Part shown: positions 10,052-18,281 of the stretch, piece by piece | How positions within the stretch are numbered: the stretch's first letter is position 1 | Layout: each line of letters starts with the position of its first letter | Source of the DNA: Deinococcus peraridilitoris DSM 19664 | GTDB taxonomy: Bacteria > Deinococcota > Deinococci > Deinococcales > Deinococcaceae | DNA: 64,000 nucleotides | Assembly (NCBI RefSeq): GCF_000317835.1 | Contig: NC_019793.1 | Location: forward strand, 3,228,501 to 3,292,500 | Reading direction: 5' to 3' | The notes under the pieces: model-generated | What the model was told of the DNA's origin: nothing | Database searches by the model: none | What the model saw: the letters and a program-made list of their open reading frames with translations, nothing else | Position numbers and translations under genes: made by a program

Positions 10052-10971
10052 GCCCGCACCGCCTGCGGTCCCGTCACGTCGAACTGAAAGCCGACGCGCC
10101 GCACGATGCGCTCGAGTTCCGCCACCGTCACCGGGTCGATGTTCGCGCCCGGCGCGCGCACGTGATCGGACGCGATGATGCCGCGCCGGAAGTAGGTGTG
10201 CTTGCGCAGCGCCAGGCCGAGCTTGGGCTGAAACTCGTAACGAATCAGCGGCATGTAATGGTCGAACACGCGCGCGGCACCCTGGTGGTCCCCGCCGCGA
10301 AACAGCTCGTAGATCCTGAGCAGCACTTCCGGGAAAGCAAAGCCCGTCATGGTGCCCACCGCTCCCCGTTCAAGTTCTTCCAGAAAAAAGGTGCCGCCCA
10401 GGCCTCCGAACACGTGCACCTGCCCGTCGCTCAGTTCCAGAATCCGGGTGGTTTTCACGTTCACGGGCGGCTCTTCCATCTTGATGTAGTGAACGCCGCC
10501 TTCCTTGCCCAGGCGCGCGACGACTTCCGGGCTGACGGTAATGCCGAAGTTCTCCGGGAAATCATGAATCAGCACCGGAATCTCAAGTGCTGCCTGCAAC
10601 TGCTGGTAATGCCGGAAGATGGCCGCGTCGGCCTGTACGTCGATGGGCGCGGCGAACACGGCGCTAGCTCCAAGTTCCTGCGCTTCGATGCCCTGCTCGA
10701 TCGTGGCGGGCGTGCCGATGGCGCGAATGCCGACCCACACGGGCACCCGACCCGCAACGCGCTCGGTGACGCGGGCAATGACGGCGCGGCGTTCGCGTCC
10801 GCTCAGCTTGTGCGCCTCACCCATGAATCCCAGAATTGCCAGGCCGTGAATGCCCGCCTCGATCTGAAAGTCCACAAGGTTCGAGACGCTGTCGAGGTCC
10901 ACTTCGCCCCCGGGAGTGAAGGGCGTGGGCATGATGGTGTAAACGCCCTGCAGGTGCTTGTTGTCAGTCAT
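10048..10971 (-). CDS. DapA-superfamily lyase/aldolase (not a true DHDPS)
   Basis: This is a 307-residue TIM-barrel protein of the dihydrodipicolinate synthase/N-acetylneuraminate lyase superfamily, which forms a Schiff base between a lysine and a 2-oxoacid. The Schiff-base lysine is kept (HYIKMEEP, near residue 165). The Thr-Thr pair of DHDPS is replaced (GFMGE instead of GTTGE) and the YNxP tyrosine is replaced by His (IHDFPE). This argues against lysine biosynthesis and for a 2-oxoacid aldolase or dehydratase. The start at 10971 has AAGGA 9 nt upstream; the ATG at 10980 touches that site directly and is unlikely. It sits inside the glutarate-type operon. Confidence 0.8.
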   Translation of the reverse strand: MTDNKHLQGVYTIMPTPFTPGGEVDLDSVSNLVDFQIEAGIHGLAILGFMGEAHKLSGRERRAVIARVTERVAGRVPVWVGIRAIGTPATIEQGIEAQELGASAVFAAPIDVQADAAIFRHYQQLQAALEIPVLIHDFPENFGITVSPEVVARLGKEGGVHYIKMEEPPVNVKTTRILELSDGQVHVFGGLGGTFFLEELERGAVGTMTGFAFPEVLLRIYELFRGGDHQGAARVFDHYMPLIRYEFQPKLGLALRKHTYFRRGIIASDHVRAPGANIDPVTVAELERIVRRVGFQFDVTGPQAVRA

Positions 10972-11039
10972 GGTGTTCATTCCTTTTGGCAGATCATGAC
11001 GCGGCAAGGCGCCCGATCGCGCCTTGCCACGGTACCATT

Positions 11040-12200
11040 TCAGCCGAGCGCGTTCTGGCCGGTGATGTCCCGTCCCACGATCAGGGTATGGATGTCGTGG
11101 GTGCCTTCGTAGGTGTCGACCGTCTCCAGGTTCAGCATGTGGCGGATCACCGGGTACTCGGTGGTGATGCCGTTGCCGCCGTGCAGTTCGCGCGCGAGGC
11201 GCGCGCCCTGCAGGGCCACGCGGACGTTGTTCCGTTTGGCCAGGCTGACCTGCGCGTAGTTCAGCTGCCCGGAGTCCTTGAGGGTTCCTAGGCGCCACGC
11301 GAGCAGCAGACCCTTGCTGTGCTCGCTCAGCATCCAGACCAGCTTGTCCTGCACCAGCTGGCGCGACGCGATGGGCTTGCCGAAGGTCGTGCGGTCGCTG
11401 GTGTAGGTCAGGGTGGCGTTGTACACGGCTTCCAGCGCGCCCAGCGCGCCCCAGGCGATGCCGTAGCGGGCCTGGGTCAGGCAGCCGAGCGGCCCTTTGA
11501 GGCCCTTGACGTTGGGCAGCATGCTCGAAGCGGGCACCCGGCAGTCTTCCAGCACGATTTCCCCGGTGACGCTGGCGCGCAAACTCATCTTGCGCTTGAT
11601 CTTGGGCGCGCTGAAGCCGGGCGTGTCGGTTGGCACGATAAAACCGCGAATGTCGCCCGCGTCGTCCTTGGCCCAGACAAGCGCGATATCGGCGACCGGG
11701 CTGTTGGTGATCCACATCTTGCTGCCGTTCAGGACGTAATGGTCGCCGTCCCTGCGGGCGCGGGTGCGCATCGCGCCGGGATCGGAGCCGCCGTCGCTCT
11801 CGGTCAGGCCAAAGCAGCCGATCATGCGCCCCGAGGCGAGTTCGGGCAGGTAGGTGCGGCGCTGCTCCTCGCTGCCGTAAGCGTAGATTGGGTACATCAC
11901 CAGGCTGCCCTGTACGCTCGCGGTGGAGCGCAGACCGCTGTCGCAGCGTTCAAGTTCGTACATCATCGCGCCGTAGGCGGTGCCGCTCACGCCCGCACAG
12001 CCGTACTCCTCGGGCAAGTTGGGTCCCAGCAGGCCCATCTCGCCCAGTTTCAGCATGATGTCACGGGTGGGGACGTCGCCCGAATCAAACCACTCTTCGA
12101 TGTGCGGCATCAGTTCGGCGTCGATGAAGCTGCGCACGCTCTCGCGCATCAGTCGTTCGTCGGGGGTAAGCAGGTCGCTGACCTTCAGGTAATCAAGCAT
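11040..12200 (-). CDS. gcdH: Glutaryl-CoA dehydrogenase
   Basis: The 386-residue flavoprotein oxidises and decarboxylates glutaryl-CoA to crotonyl-CoA, passing electrons to ETF. It is closer to glutaryl-CoA dehydrogenases than to general acyl-CoA dehydrogenases. Supporting segments are DSGLRSTASVQ near residue 90, whose Arg corresponds to the one that binds the glutaryl carboxylate; GLTESDGGSDPGAM; CLTQARYGIAWGALG; and YEGTHDIHTLIVGRDITG near the end, which holds the catalytic Glu. Length is normal. GAGGAA lies 5 nt before the ATG, and the gene overlaps the CoA-transferase gene by 8 bp. It is the key evidence that the operon handles C5 dicarboxylates. Confidence 0.92.
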   Translation of the reverse strand: MLDYLKVSDLLTPDERLMRESVRSFIDAELMPHIEEWFDSGDVPTRDIMLKLGEMGLLGPNLPEEYGCAGVSGTAYGAMMYELERCDSGLRSTASVQGSLVMYPIYAYGSEEQRRTYLPELASGRMIGCFGLTESDGGSDPGAMRTRARRDGDHYVLNGSKMWITNSPVADIALVWAKDDAGDIRGFIVPTDTPGFSAPKIKRKMSLRASVTGEIVLEDCRVPASSMLPNVKGLKGPLGCLTQARYGIAWGALGALEAVYNATLTYTSDRTTFGKPIASRQLVQDKLVWMLSEHSKGLLLAWRLGTLKDSGQLNYAQVSLAKRNNVRVALQGARLARELHGGNGITTEYPVIRHMLNLETVDTYEGTHDIHTLIVGRDITGQNALG

Positions 12201-13362
12201 GCGTTTCCTCGTTGATGTGTTGTTGGGTGAGTTCCGAGCGTATTTCTGCGTCGTGCTGCCCGAGGGTGGGCGGAGCCCGCCGGATAGGAAGGTGCTGCCC
12301 GTCGAATTCCCACGGGGGCGACGTCAGCGTGACTTCACCCAGGGTGGGATGTGATACGGGCACCGTGAGTTCGCGGGCCTGGACATGCGGATCCTCGAAA
12401 GTTTCCCGCACGTCATACACCGGACCGCACGGCACACCGGCCTGCTGCAGGCGCTTCATAACCTCTACACGACTGAATCGCCCGAACCGTGCGGTGAGTT
12501 CGGGAACGAGCTCGTCACGGTGCGCGACTCGCCCGGCGTTGGTGAGGTAGCGCTCGTCGGCCAGCAGGTCGTGCATGTCGAGACCACTGCAGAAGCGGCG
12601 CCACAGGCCGTCATTACCGACGGCCAGATTGATAAAGCCGTCCTGGCAGCGAAACAACCCGTACGGCACGATCGAGCGGTGCTCGTTGCCGAGCCGCTCG
12701 GCGACCTCTCCGGCATTCAGGTAGCGCGAGAGCTGGTATGTGCCGAGGCTCATCATGCCTTCCAGCAAATTCACGTCCACCCGCCGTCCCGTACCGCTGC
12801 GCTCACGTTCGAACAGCGCCGCCAGAATGCCCTGCGTCATCAGGGCGCCCGCAAAGACATCGGCGACGGCCACCCCGAGCTTCATGGGTTCACCGTGCGC
12901 GTCCCCGGTGTAGCTCATCAGGCCGCTCATGCCCTGCGCGATGATGTCGTACCCGGCAAGGTCGCGGTACGGTCCGCTCTGCCCGAAGCCACTGATGGCG
13001 GCGTACACGAGGCTTGGGTGCCGTTCGTGCAGCTCCTCCCACCCCAGCCCCAGCCGGTCCATGGTGCCGGGTCGGTAATTTTCCACCAGCACGTCCGCCG
13101 TGGCGATGAGGTCAAGCGCGGTCCGTACATCGTCCGGGTTCTTGAGGTCCAGTACGATCGAGCGCTTGTTGCGGTTGACGCTCAGGTAATAAGTCGCTTC
13201 CGTTCCCTTGAAGGGAGGTCCCCAGGCCCGCGTATCGTCTCCCTGCGGCGGCTCGATCTTGATGACGTCCGCGCCGAGGTCGCCAAGCAGCATGGTGGCG
13301 TACGGGCCGGTCAGGACCCGCGTGAAATCCACGACCCGCACGCCCTGCAGCGGAAGCGTCAA
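12193..13362 (-). CDS. Class III (CaiB/BaiF) CoA-transferase, probable glutarate CoA-transferase
   Basis: This 389-residue family III CoA-transferase moves CoA between carboxylic acids through an aspartyl-CoA intermediate. The N-terminal VVDFTRVLTGPYATMLLGDLG block and the FGQSGP segment near residue 130 are typical. The catalytic Asp is likely in VAVADVFAG near 165. With glutaryl-CoA dehydrogenase directly downstream and overlapping, a succinyl-CoA:glutarate transfer like that of human SUGCT is the best inference. The start is a TTG at 13362 that overlaps the stop of an 18-codon upstream ORF with a strong ribosome site, so it may be translated by coupling. Confidence 0.88.
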   Translation of the reverse strand: MTLPLQGVRVVDFTRVLTGPYATMLLGDLGADVIKIEPPQGDDTRAWGPPFKGTEATYYLSVNRNKRSIVLDLKNPDDVRTALDLIATADVLVENYRPGTMDRLGLGWEELHERHPSLVYAAISGFGQSGPYRDLAGYDIIAQGMSGLMSYTGDAHGEPMKLGVAVADVFAGALMTQGILAALFERERSGTGRRVDVNLLEGMMSLGTYQLSRYLNAGEVAERLGNEHRSIVPYGLFRCQDGFINLAVGNDGLWRRFCSGLDMHDLLADERYLTNAGRVAHRDELVPELTARFGRFSRVEVMKRLQQAGVPCGPVYDVRETFEDPHVQARELTVPVSHPTLGEVTLTSPPWEFDGQHLPIRRAPPTLGQHDAEIRSELTQQHINEETHA

Positions 13363-13415
13363 CGCGCCCCCCGGCGTTCAGGAGTGGTTGCGCGAGGTGA
13401 GAGGTGAAATGTCAT
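13359..13415 (-). CDS. Possible 18-codon leader peptide before the CoA-transferase gene
   Basis: An ATG at 13415 has AAGGAG 9 nt upstream, a better ribosome site than that of the following gene. The frame runs 18 codons and ends in TGA, which overlaps the TTG start of the CoA-transferase gene (TTGA). The peptide is basic at its end and has no recognisable family. It may exist only to couple translation, or mark a shifted start of the next gene. Confidence 0.35.
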   Translation of the reverse strand: MTFHLSPRATTPERRGAR

Positions 13416-13450
13416 GAACACGTTCTCCTTGAACTTGCAGTCAGGCTGAA

Positions 13451-15556
13451 TCACGCGGCCGGGGCTGTCTGGCGGCCCCGACCGAACAGGAAGAAGTAGG
13501 CACCAACCACGAACGCCAGGGCGTTGAGGGTCCAGTAGGGGCTGAGCAGCGCGACCCCGGCAATGCCGAGCAGCCAGCTCTCCCAGCGTTGCAGCTCGCG
13601 CCTTGCGTACCCGGCCGTGGCGGCAGACATGAACAGCACCCCGAGAATCGACGCCGCGAAGCGGTAGATGATCAATGGCAGGGCTGCGGCGAGGCCCTGG
13701 TGCGCGACGACCGGCACGATCAGGATGGCCGTGGCCGGATAAGCCAGAATGAAGAACATCCCCAGGAAGTACTTCGGCAGCGCAACGCGCGCCGTGGCGA
13801 CCCCTGTTTTGATGGGATCGGTGCCGTACACACTCGACGCCGCGAAGGCAGACAGGGCCACCGGTGGAGTCACGTCGGCCAGCACCGCGTAATAAAACAG
13901 GAACATGTGGGTGGAGAGCAGCGCCGCAACCTCGGGAATGCCGTTGTTGACCGCGAGCGCGACCAGCGCGGGCGCGAGCAGGGCAGAGGTAAGCACGTAG
14001 GTTGCGATGGGCGGCACACCCATGCCGAGAATCAGGCTGAAGCCCGCGGCGAGCAGCGTGGCAATCAGCAGGTTCTCGTTGGACACCAGCGTCAGGAACT
14101 GCGAGACCTTGGACGGCAGGCCCGTGAGGACCATCAGGGTCATGATGATGTTGGCGCAGACAACCGCCGCGCCGATGGGCACGAGGTGCGCGAAGCCGCT
14201 TGCGAGTCCGTCGAACACCCGCCGCAAGGGTGGGCGCAGGGTCGGGTCGAGAAACGCGAGCGCAATGAACGCCAGGGTCGCGATGGTCACCGAGAGGCTG
14301 ACGTTGTAGCCTAGGTACAGCATCCCCATGATCAGCACGAGCGGCAGGAACACGTACGTGTAACGCGCGACCTTGCCCTGGTGGCCCATCACGTCACCCT
14401 TCATGCCCTGACGACGCACGTGGAACTCGTTGTAGAACCACACGCCGGCCAGATACAGGATGCACGGACCGAGCGCCATGATGGTGATGCTGAGGTAATC
14501 GATATTGAGCACCTCGACCATCACGAAGGCAATGGAGCCCAGCACGGGCGGCGTGATCAGCGCGATCGAGCCTGCCGTGGCGGTCAGCCCGGCGGCCGTG
14601 AGGCGATCGTAGCCTGATTTTTCCATCATGGGTTTGGTGACCGTCGCGACGAACTGGGTATCGGCGGCGCCCGAGCCGCTGAAAAAACCCATGAAGACGC
14701 TCATCAGGCCCACGGCTCGGCCGGGAGCCATAGGAGAGCGGCCCACCGCGCGCAGCGCCAGGCGCGCGATGATCGGTCCGAAGCCCAGCGCGGTGATCAC
14801 GCTTCCGAGAATGGTGAAGTACACCAGATACTTGAGCGAGACGCCGGTGATGATGCCGAACAGCCCTGCCTCGGTTTCGCTGTAGAGTTTGCCGACCAGC
14901 ATGTCGAGCGGCATCCCGGCAGTGCTGAAGGCGCCGGGCAGCGACGAGCCGTGCACGTTGTAGAGCGTGAAGACCAGCACAAGGCTCGGCAGCACCGGGC
15001 CCAGCATCCGAAAGGCCAGACCAAGCACTGCCGCCGTGAGGCCAAAGCCCATCGCGAGGTCCCAGGGCTCGGGGAGTACCGCACGGTAGATCAGGGTTTC
15101 GTACTGGGTGATGAGGTAGACGTACGGAGCGATGGCGAACACGGCCACCAGCAGGTCAAGGTAGCGCTGCAGTTTCGGTACGACGGCCGGAAGGGTTATC
15201 GCCAGCCACGCGAGAGAGCCCAGGATCTTGGCGGGCAAGGGCAAATCGAGGCGCAGGAACTCGTACAGGAACGGGATCATCAGCACCGCGAAGACCCCCG
15301 CTCCCGACGTGAACTTGCGCCCGTGTGCCTGCGCACTGAGCAGGTACCCGGCCAGGACGATAAAGAACACGTGCGTGGCCCGCTGCACCTGCGTGAGCTC
15401 CAGCACCGCGATGCCCGAGGCCGACCACGGCATGAAGGGGTGCGCGACGAGATACAGATGGTACAGCGCGGCAATCAGCAGGACGGCGTACGTGAGGTGC
15501 CTCAGCCAAGGGGCCACAGGGCGCGTATCGTCATGCACTTCTGTGAGATGGTCCAT
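13451..15556 (-). CDS. TRAP transporter, fused DctQM-type (4TM/12TM) permease
   Basis: The 701-residue membrane protein is a TRAP permease in which the small (4TM) and large (12TM) subunits are fused, the form that pairs with TAXI binding proteins. Hydrophobic segments cover almost the whole length. The first four to five helices, through about residue 170, are the DctQ-like part, and the rest is DctM-like, including the conserved MSVFMGFFSGSGAADTQF block near residue 285. It drives solute uptake with a sodium or proton gradient. GGAG lies 6 nt before the ATG. The 5' end overlaps the DUF1850 gene by 55 bp. The binding protein gene is two genes upstream. Confidence 0.93.
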   Translation of the reverse strand: MDHLTEVHDDTRPVAPWLRHLTYAVLLIAALYHLYLVAHPFMPWSASGIAVLELTQVQRATHVFFIVLAGYLLSAQAHGRKFTSGAGVFAVLMIPFLYEFLRLDLPLPAKILGSLAWLAITLPAVVPKLQRYLDLLVAVFAIAPYVYLITQYETLIYRAVLPEPWDLAMGFGLTAAVLGLAFRMLGPVLPSLVLVFTLYNVHGSSLPGAFSTAGMPLDMLVGKLYSETEAGLFGIITGVSLKYLVYFTILGSVITALGFGPIIARLALRAVGRSPMAPGRAVGLMSVFMGFFSGSGAADTQFVATVTKPMMEKSGYDRLTAAGLTATAGSIALITPPVLGSIAFVMVEVLNIDYLSITIMALGPCILYLAGVWFYNEFHVRRQGMKGDVMGHQGKVARYTYVFLPLVLIMGMLYLGYNVSLSVTIATLAFIALAFLDPTLRPPLRRVFDGLASGFAHLVPIGAAVVCANIIMTLMVLTGLPSKVSQFLTLVSNENLLIATLLAAGFSLILGMGVPPIATYVLTSALLAPALVALAVNNGIPEVAALLSTHMFLFYYAVLADVTPPVALSAFAASSVYGTDPIKTGVATARVALPKYFLGMFFILAYPATAILIVPVVAHQGLAAALPLIIYRFAASILGVLFMSAATAGYARRELQRWESWLLGIAGVALLSPYWTLNALAFVVGAYFFLFGRGRQTAPAA

Positions 15557-15897
15557 TCTTTCGCTCCGATGTTCAGTTGCATGCCCACTTCCGAACAGTA
15601 GTCAAGCTGGCGGGTGTATTCATGCTTGAGTTGATCGTTGATGCGGTACTCACCACCGGTGTAATAGCCTTCCGTGTCCGGGTCGGTGATCATGCGGAAT
15701 TCACTGAAAGGACGGCGGAGGCTGAACTGAATGCGGACGGGTCGGCCGGTCACGGAGTTCGTGAACGCGACCTGCCCGTCCTGCCATGCCCAGCCCAGTA
15801 CCATGCGGCCCTGCACGCCGATCACCCGCAACTGGCTGGCAAGCAGCACGAGCGCCAGCGTCAACACGATGACGCCGGCGCGCCGTGCGCCCGGCAC
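15502..15897 (-). CDS. DUF1850 protein, accessory to the TAXI-TRAP transporter
   Basis: The 131-residue protein has an N-terminal signal or anchor helix (residues 8-27) and a small extracytoplasmic domain. DUF1850 proteins are commonly encoded between a TAXI binding protein and a fused TRAP permease, as here, but their role is unproven. The GTG start at 15897 follows the stop of the binding protein gene by one base, and GGAG lies 8 nt upstream inside that gene's end. The 3' end runs 55 bp into the permease gene. Confidence 0.7.
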   Translation of the reverse strand: MPGARRAGVIVLTLALVLLASQLRVIGVQGRMVLGWAWQDGQVAFTNSVTGRPVRIQFSLRRPFSEFRMITDPDTEGYYTGGEYRINDQLKHEYTRQLDYCSEVGMQLNIGAKEWTISQKCMTIRALWPLG

Positions 15898-15898
15898 C

Positions 15899-16879
15899 TT
15901 ACTTGCTCCGCAGGTAGTTCAGCGCACCTTCGTGGTAAGGCACCTTGCTCTTGCCGAGTTTCATGGCGTTGGCGAGCGTGGTATCCGAGGCAGATTTCAC
16001 GGCCGCGGTGAGCGTGGGCAAGTTCTCGAAGGTCGTCTTGGTCAGGGCCTCGGCGACTTCCTTGGGCATGTCTGCCGAGCAGGCAAACGCGTTCCAGAAG
16101 GCCAGGGTGCTGACCGTGCGCGCCGAGTTGTAAACCTTCTTGTCCAGGGTCTGCACGCTCGCGAGGCTCGGGAACGCCTTGTCGAAGGCCGTCGCTACGG
16201 AGCTGCCCTTGGGAATGGCGACGAAATCGATCTGCTTGCCCTTGCGCGCCAGGGTGTGGGAGAGTTCGGCAATCGAGCCGGTGGGAAGTCCGCCCGACCA
16301 GAAGAACGCGTCGATGGTGCCGTCGGCCAGCGCCTGGGCCGACTCGTTGGCGCCGAGGCGCTCGACTTTCGAGAACTTCTTCGGGTCCATCTTGGCGGCT
16401 TGCAGTACCAGCTGCGCTTCGATTTCGGTGCCCGAGCCCGGCGCGCCCAGCGAGATGCGCTTGCCTTCGAGGTTTTGCAAGACGTTGCCGGTGCCTTTGG
16501 TGGTCACGATGTGCAGGTAGTTGGGGTAGGTGGCGAACAGGGTGCGCAGGCTGGTGGCCGGCTTGGCCTTGAAGCGTTCGTGCTCGCCGGTATAGGCGAG
16601 GTGGGCGGATTCCGGCAGCACCAGGCCGCAGTAGTAAGTGTTGTTGCGAGGATTGGTCCGCTCGGTGATCAGCAGGATGTTGTCGATCGAGGCGGCCGTC
16701 TGGATCGCAGTGGCTTCGACGCCGGCATGCTTGCTGAAGAGTTCGGCGAGCACGGTGCCGTAGTAGTAGTACACGCCGCCGATGCCGCCCGTGGCAATAA
16801 CGACGCGGGGCTTCTGGGCAGCGGCAAAGGTGGTGGCGGACAGCAGGACGAGCGCGGCGGTGACGTGAGCAATACGCAT
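15899..16879 (-). CDS. TAXI-family TRAP solute-binding protein
   Basis: This 326-residue secreted protein binds the substrate in the periplasm and hands it to the TRAP permease. A signal peptide covers residues 1-21 (cleavage near AAAQ). The mature protein begins with a strand followed by the ATGGIGGVYYYYG loop, a hallmark of TAXI proteins, whose characterised members bind glutamate, 2-oxoglutarate or related acids. GGAGG lies 6 nt before the ATG. The gene directly follows the L-2-hydroxyglutarate oxidase gene, which supports a C5 dicarboxylate as cargo (inference). Confidence 0.92.
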   Translation of the reverse strand: MRIAHVTAALVLLSATTFAAAQKPRVVIATGGIGGVYYYYGTVLAELFSKHAGVEATAIQTAASIDNILLITERTNPRNNTYYCGLVLPESAHLAYTGEHERFKAKPATSLRTLFATYPNYLHIVTTKGTGNVLQNLEGKRISLGAPGSGTEIEAQLVLQAAKMDPKKFSKVERLGANESAQALADGTIDAFFWSGGLPTGSIAELSHTLARKGKQIDFVAIPKGSSVATAFDKAFPSLASVQTLDKKVYNSARTVSTLAFWNAFACSADMPKEVAEALTKTTFENLPTLTAAVKSASDTTLANAMKLGKSKVPYHEGALNYLRSK

Positions 16880-16905
16880 GGTAAACCTCCAGGGAGCGGG
16901 GGGCT

Positions 16906-18147
16906 TCAGGACGACAGACCGACGGGGGCAGCAGGAGACTGCCAGGAAAAGTTATGGGCAGCGAGCTGTGAGAGGTGCTCACCGATGGCGAGACACGCCG
17001 TGGCGGCGGGCGAGGGAGCATTCAGGACATGCAGCGCCTTGGCAGATTCGTGAATGGCAAAGTCGTCGAGAATGCGACCGTTCGGATCGAGTGCCTGGGC
17101 ACGGACACCCGAACCACCCGGGACGAGATCGGCCGAGGTGATTTCGGGCACCAGGCGCTGCAGGCTGCGGGTGAATTCGTTCTTGACGAGCGAACGGTAC
17201 ATCTCGTAGGCGCCGACGGTGGGATACCGGGCGGCCAGCCGCCAGAAGCCGGGGTAACGCAGGGTGTTCGCGAGCTCGCCCACGTTGACGTTGTGGCGTT
17301 TGTACCCTTCGCGCGCGAAAGCGAGTACGGCATTTGGCCCGGCCTCGACGCCGCCTCCTACCATGCGGGTCAGGTGAACCCCCAGGAAGGGAAAACGCGG
17401 ATCGGGAACCGGGTAGATCAGGTTCCTGACCAGTGACTGCCGCTCGGGTTTCAGATCGTAATACTCGCCCCGGAAGGGAACGATGCGTACCTGCGGATCC
17501 ACCCCGCAGGTACGCGCGACCTCGTCGGCGTACAGACCCGCGCAGGTGATGACCCAGCGCGCGCGCACGTCGCCCGCGGTGGTATGCAGCACCTGCTCGT
17601 CCGCACGCCTTGAAAGGCCGGTCAGGCGCGCACCCGTGACGATCCGGGCGCCGCTCTTCACGAGTTCGTCGCGCAAACTGCGGGCCAGCCCCTTGTAATC
17701 GGCAATCCCGGTTTCCGGCGAGTGCAGCGCCGCAACGCCCGACGCGTGAGGCTCGTACTCGCGCAGTTCGCCCGGGCCAAGCGGCCGGACGTGGATGCCG
17801 TTCTGCAGGGCACGATGGGCGAGGTTCAGGAGGCGCTCCCGCTCACTTTCGTCCGTGGCGACGACCACTTTGCCACAGCGTTCATAATGCACGCCGTGTT
17901 GTTCGCAGTACTGTTCGAGCATCAGGCGACCCTTCAGGCACAGACGGGCCCGCAGCGATCCGGGCTGGTAGTACAGCCCGGCATGAATCACACCGCTGTT
18001 GTGCCCGGACTGGTGGGTGGCCACCTCAGCTTCCTTGTCCAGCACCACCACGCGGTGGTTGGGGTAGCGCCGCACGATGGCGCGCGCTGTCGCCAGGCCA
18101 ACCAGGCCTGCGCCGACGATGGCCACCTGGACGTCTTCCATAAGCAT
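16906..18147 (-). CDS. lhgO: L-2-hydroxyglutarate oxidase
   Basis: The 413-residue FAD enzyme of the DAO family oxidises L-2-hydroxyglutarate to 2-oxoglutarate and feeds electrons to the quinone pool. The dinucleotide motif VGAGLVGLATA is at residues 9-19. The HNSGVIHAGLYYQPGS block near residue 50 is diagnostic for LhgO rather than other DAO enzymes. The start at 18147 was chosen because GGAGG lies 5 nt upstream; an ATG two codons later is the alternative, and the longer open frame to 18237 has no ribosome site. It is the first gene of the catabolic operon, divergent from a FadR-type regulator. Confidence 0.92.
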   Translation of the reverse strand: MLMEDVQVAIVGAGLVGLATARAIVRRYPNHRVVVLDKEAEVATHQSGHNSGVIHAGLYYQPGSLRARLCLKGRLMLEQYCEQHGVHYERCGKVVVATDESERERLLNLAHRALQNGIHVRPLGPGELREYEPHASGVAALHSPETGIADYKGLARSLRDELVKSGARIVTGARLTGLSRRADEQVLHTTAGDVRARWVITCAGLYADEVARTCGVDPQVRIVPFRGEYYDLKPERQSLVRNLIYPVPDPRFPFLGVHLTRMVGGGVEAGPNAVLAFAREGYKRHNVNVGELANTLRYPGFWRLAARYPTVGAYEMYRSLVKNEFTRSLQRLVPEITSADLVPGGSGVRAQALDPNGRILDDFAIHESAKALHVLNAPSPAATACLAIGEHLSQLAAHNFSWQSPAAPVGLSS

Positions 18148-18235
18148 CTGTACCTCCTCCGGCCTGGACTCGACTGGCTGATGTGGTGTGATTTGCAGTT
18201 CCGCCTGAAGGGTAACATACTGATGGCAGAAGACC

Positions 18236-18252
18236 AAGTGTTCTGAACACTT
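18236..18252. promoter_or_regulatory. Perfect 17-bp palindrome in the lhgO / regulator divergent region
   Basis: The sequence AAGTGTTCTGAACACTT is an exact inverted repeat of two 8-bp halves around a central T. It lies 29 bp before the ATG of the FadR-type regulator gene and 88 bp before the lhgO start. It has the size and symmetry of a dimeric GntR/FadR operator. That the neighbouring regulator binds it is an inference. Confidence 0.65.
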
Positions 18253-18281
18253 CAGCTTGAATCCCCTGGAACGAGGCGCGC

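Noticed and set aside
10972..11715. Upstream extension of the DapA-like gene to a 555-codon frame
   Set aside because: The extra part lies antisense to nothing useful and out of frame over gcdH. The ribosome site and domain start are at 10971.
15731..17053. 440-codon plus-strand frame opposite the TAXI gene
   Set aside because: The signal peptide and TAXI motifs on the minus strand are clear. The plus frame is low-complexity shadow sequence.
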